A stretch of DNA of 9,235 nt from Legionellales bacterium (lineage in GTDB: Bacteria > Pseudomonadota > Gammaproteobacteria > Legionellales > Legionellaceae). How positions within the stretch are numbered: position 1 is the stretch's first letter; each line of letters opens with the position of its first letter. This document shows positions 7,237-9,235 of the stretch, piece after piece. Location: assembly GCA_020050955.1 (NCBI GenBank), contig JAGVJT010000231.1:1-9235 (forward strand), in the 5' to 3' direction. The position numbers and the translations under genes were made by a program. The notes below the pieces were generated by a model, which had not been told where the DNA came from, made no database searches, and saw nothing but the letters and a program-made list of their open reading frames with translations.

Positions 7237-7348
7237 CATCCTGAGATGTGAGCTCATCGCTTGAAGTTAATCTCTCGCCACACGAAAGACCACATCAAAA
7301 GAGGTCTTTTCGAGCGTAGCGAGGAGGTCTCTCGCTTTGCTCAGGATG
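7237..7348. repeat. Putative dispersed intergenic element with 9-base inverted ends
   Basis: CATCCTGAG (7237-7245) and CTCAGGATG (7340-7348) are perfect inverted repeats bounding 112 bases. Inside are TCTCTCGC twice in direct order (7271-7278 and 7328-7335), AAAGACC (7285-7291) facing GGTCTTT (7303-7309), and GAGGTCT twice (7301-7307; 7324-7330). The motif of the type TCATCCTGAGC-AAAGCGAGAG, with CTCGCTACGCTCG next to it, is the look of short palindromic repeats scattered between genes in many bacterial genomes. The spacer is locally richer in G+C than the AT-rich 7102-7200 stretch next to it. No ORF or tRNA is seen. Copy number elsewhere cannot be seen here. Confidence 0.55.
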
Positions 7349-7409
7349 ACATGGTTGAAACTCGTAGACACGCTGCGGGAGGTAGACTTAAGAGCCAAGC
7401 GCCCCTTCA

Positions 7410-7928
7410 TTATGCCCCTCGACACTGATGAGTTTGCACAAATTGAATGTCAGCAAGAAGATCTCGCTGCTCAAAAATAGTGCTTAACTTTGATTCAAGC
7501 TCTAATTTTTCCCACTCAATTGCCGCATATGTTGGTTTTACTTTAAACAACGTCGGTTGATAATTTTCTGGGACATGAATCATCGTCATGATCGTTTTCA
7601 ATGCGTTAATCATTGCATTAACCAACGGCATCACGTAATTACGCCACACACCCGGTTCATGTGCGAATGCTTGTTCAGCTTGTTTAATATCAACCATCAT
7701 CGCCGTTTTGCATTGCATGAATTGCTTATCACCTTGATTATTCACAAAATCGGTTAAATGTTTACCCAATGACATGGTTAATGTTGCAATAGCTTGTTTG
7801 TGTTCGCGATGAATTGCGCGATGATTCTGCAGCGTATACGTATCTGCAATCAATGCAGCAATTTTAATTAATTCATCATCAACCCTTACTTGCGCTTTTT
7901 TAAGTAATAATACAGGTGATGTCTTATC
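7410..7928 (-). other. Conserved C-terminal domain of the second paralog
   Basis: From DKTSP (428) to the end it parallels the first paralog: RVDDELIKIA, LG-x-HL-x-DF, AMMVDIKQAEQAFAHEPG, W-x-NYV-x-PLVNA, P-x-NYQPTLFK. Differences gather after the FK (KPTYAAIEWEKLE against KAENVWDTAG) and in the last ten residues, which end in CRGA here and RGPQQ there. Confidence 0.7.
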
Positions 7929-9235
7929 AATGAGTGGTCTTGGAATTTGTTTAACGTATTCCACCGACTCATCTGAGTCGTCATCATCTTCAGATTCAGC
8001 AACAGGTCCAACCACAGGAGACAGAGGTATGATTATTGATGGCATTTTTCCTACGGGGAGTTTAATGAAAGGCGTCATGGAAATTTGGCGAGACGGCTTT
8101 TGATAACGCGTTGATGCGACGACATTGCGCGCCGTTAAAAACATCGTTGAAGACACGCGCAACACAGCAACAACACCATTTAATGACAGTGGCTCTTGAG
8201 CATTCATTGGCAGCATACGCTGATACTTATACTGAGCTTGCTGAAGAGCAGTTAGAACATCCGCATGTTGTGCGCCAGTCAATGCTTGTGCAGCTGGATT
8301 TATCAACGCGAGTATATCAGACGTATCCATATCGCCTCGTGCTAACTGCGTTGATGTTTGCATAATCATAGGAACATGCACAGCCCATTGAGCGTCGCCT
8401 GCTGTTAATAATTGGTGCGTAATAGCAACATCCAACGCCGCTAATTGCTCGCTTGACGCAACACCCCACAATCTATGTTGAGCTGCGGCTTGCGGCATCA
8501 TCATATGCACAAGCAATAAATTACGCGCAACCACAGGATCATGCATAAAATCATGTACCGATACTGTCGTTAACACAAGCTGACGTTGAGAATTTACATG
8601 CAAAGTATAAATAAATTGACCATCACCCGTTAACAATGGAATAACAACTTCTTGAACAAGTTGCTCGATAACTCGCTCTACACGCGCATTTGCTTCTTCA
8701 ACTGCCATGCCGGTTTCGGTAAGCTGTGCGACGAGCATCCGTCTATTTTCTGATAAAGCATTCACCAACATCTGCCTTTGCTGCACCACAATTGCTGAAG
8801 AATGCCCCATGACCGCTACCAATTGCATATTCAAATGATGCTCAAAAGCAACAACACTTGTTGTATCACGATCAGACAAACGAGCAACATTGCCTTGCCT
8901 TAACAAAGGAGCACGACCTTGCAGCCCTAACAAGCCTCCTAATAAATAACTTGCCACTTCTTGAGGTGTGCCAGCATGAACTTCTTCTTGTGCGTTCTGA
9001 TATTCACGTTCAATGGATAACGCCTGTTGCATGACTTGTTGAGTCATGGCCAATCGTCGCATATCAAAACTTGATAACCGTGCATGAGGGTAATGTTGAC
9101 GATGCGATTGCAATTGTTGATACGCGCCTCTTGCTGCATCAAAATTACCGACATGCATTTCAACAGTATCATTGTGCATGGTAAAATGTTGCTGAAAATC
9201 ACGTGCCAATTGTAATAAACGACCGCTTTGCGATG
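7410..9235 (-). CDS. Second giant paralog of unknown function, N-terminus beyond the window edge
   Basis: The frame is open from the right edge to the TAA at 7412-7410, giving 607 whole codons. A TTG at 9209 could be taken as a start, but it should not be: the frame continues upstream without a stop (SQSGRLLQ precedes it), there is no ribosome site, and homology with residues ~1215-1822 of the neighbour begins at the very edge. So this is the C-terminal part of a longer protein. Numbering from that TTG codon, it has a helical segment with HARLSSFDM (42-50, like NARLSTFEM in the paralog), one repeat module (GQFIYTL to WGVASSEQLAALDVA, 197-262), a helix ADVLTALQQAQYKYQ (316-330), a linker with an acidic run SEDDDDSDES (406-415), and the conserved C-terminal domain (428-590). 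Two cysteines are seen, at 500 and 595. Function unknown; it is presumably related to that of its neighbour. Confidence 0.9.
   Translation of the reverse strand, partial: SQSGRLLQLARDFQQHFTMHNDTVEMHVGNFDAARGAYQQLQSHRQHYPHARLSSFDMRRLAMTQQVMQQALSIEREYQNAQEEVHAGTPQEVASYLLGGLLGLQGRAPLLRQGNVARLSDRDTTSVVAFEHHLNMQLVAVMGHSSAIVVQQRQMLVNALSENRRMLVAQLTETGMAVEEANARVERVIEQLVQEVVIPLLTGDGQFIYTLHVNSQRQLVLTTVSVHDFMHDPVVARNLLLVHMMMPQAAAQHRLWGVASSEQLAALDVAITHQLLTAGDAQWAVHVPMIMQTSTQLARGDMDTSDILALINPAAQALTGAQHADVLTALQQAQYKYQRMLPMNAQEPLSLNGVVAVLRVSSTMFLTARNVVASTRYQKPSRQISMTPFIKLPVGKMPSIIIPLSPVVGPVAESEDDDDSDESVEYVKQIPRPLIDKTSPVLLLKKAQVRVDDELIKIAALIADTYTLQNHRAIHREHKQAIATLTMSLGKHLTDFVNNQGDKQFMQCKTAMMVDIKQAEQAFAHEPGVWRNYVMPLVNAMINALKTIMTMIHVPENYQPTLFKVKPTYAAIEWEKLELESKLSTIFEQRDLLADIQFVQTHQCRGA

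Larger units (their letters stand above)
7090..7409. other. 320-base spacer between the tandem paralogs
   Basis: The stretch has no gene. From right to left, in the direction of transcription, it holds a GTAGAC direct repeat (7364-7369 and 7383-7388) around a G/C-rich CGCTGCGGGAGG, the 112-base inverted-end element, the small hairpin, and the AT-rich promoter-like zone just before the downstream gene. This spacer makes a tight operon of the two giants unlikely. Confidence 0.7.

Noticed and set aside
7237..7348. CRISPR array or tRNA in the inter-paralog spacer
   Set aside because: Repeats here are short, irregularly spaced and partly inverted, with no equal-length spacers. No cloverleaf or T-loop motif can be drawn.
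7360..7400. Insertion sequence remnant
   Set aside because: Only a 6-base direct repeat (GTAGAC) and some G/C-rich bases are seen; there is no transposase fragment and no longer terminal repeat.
8111..8365. Plus-strand ORF of 84 codons
   Set aside because: Antisense shadow of the second paralog.

Overview
The window holds five protein genes in an AT-leaning (roughly 40-45% GC by eye) bacterial sequence. Two of the conserved genes look gammaproteobacterial: a YdiI-type hotdog thioesterase very close in motif to the Escherichia coli protein, and a 61-residue protein that resembles a small family I associate with Coxiella and Legionella. The very large, helical, cysteine-poor proteins next to them also fit a host-associated Legionellales-like genome. 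That assignment is inference; no rRNA or other clear phylogenetic marker is present.

Layout. Positions 1-827 (minus) carry most of an adenosine deaminase family gene that runs off the left edge. An 85-base divergent intergenic region follows, with overlapping candidate -10 boxes for both directions. A compact two-gene plus-strand unit comes next (913-1539): the 61-residue protein, then the thioesterase 12 bases later. A strong bidirectional terminator (about 1579-1606) separates this unit from the convergent minus-strand region. The rest of the window (1621-9235) is two consecutive minus-strand genes: a complete 1822-residue protein and, upstream of it, the C-terminal ~607 residues of a second protein that is open to the right edge. 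The visible part of the second protein aligns end to end with the last third of the first, so they are tandem paralogs. Between them lies a 320-base spacer with a promoter-like TATAAT, a small hairpin, and a ~112-base element bounded by 9-base inverted repeats that looks like a dispersed intergenic repeat.

The main novelty is the giant paralog pair. Neither resembles a protein family that I can name. The complete member shows a repeated architecture: four degenerate copies of a ~65-residue module (G-Q/K/E-F/L start, W-x-G or W-G near the end) alternate with charged helical segments, then a low-complexity linker and a strongly conserved ~165-residue C-terminal domain. No catalytic motif, Sec signal peptide or clear membrane span is visible. 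A secreted or surface-acting accessory protein, possibly a type IV effector, is a reasonable hypothesis but is not demonstrated. The small conserved genes are housekeeping-like and show no obvious functional link to the giants.
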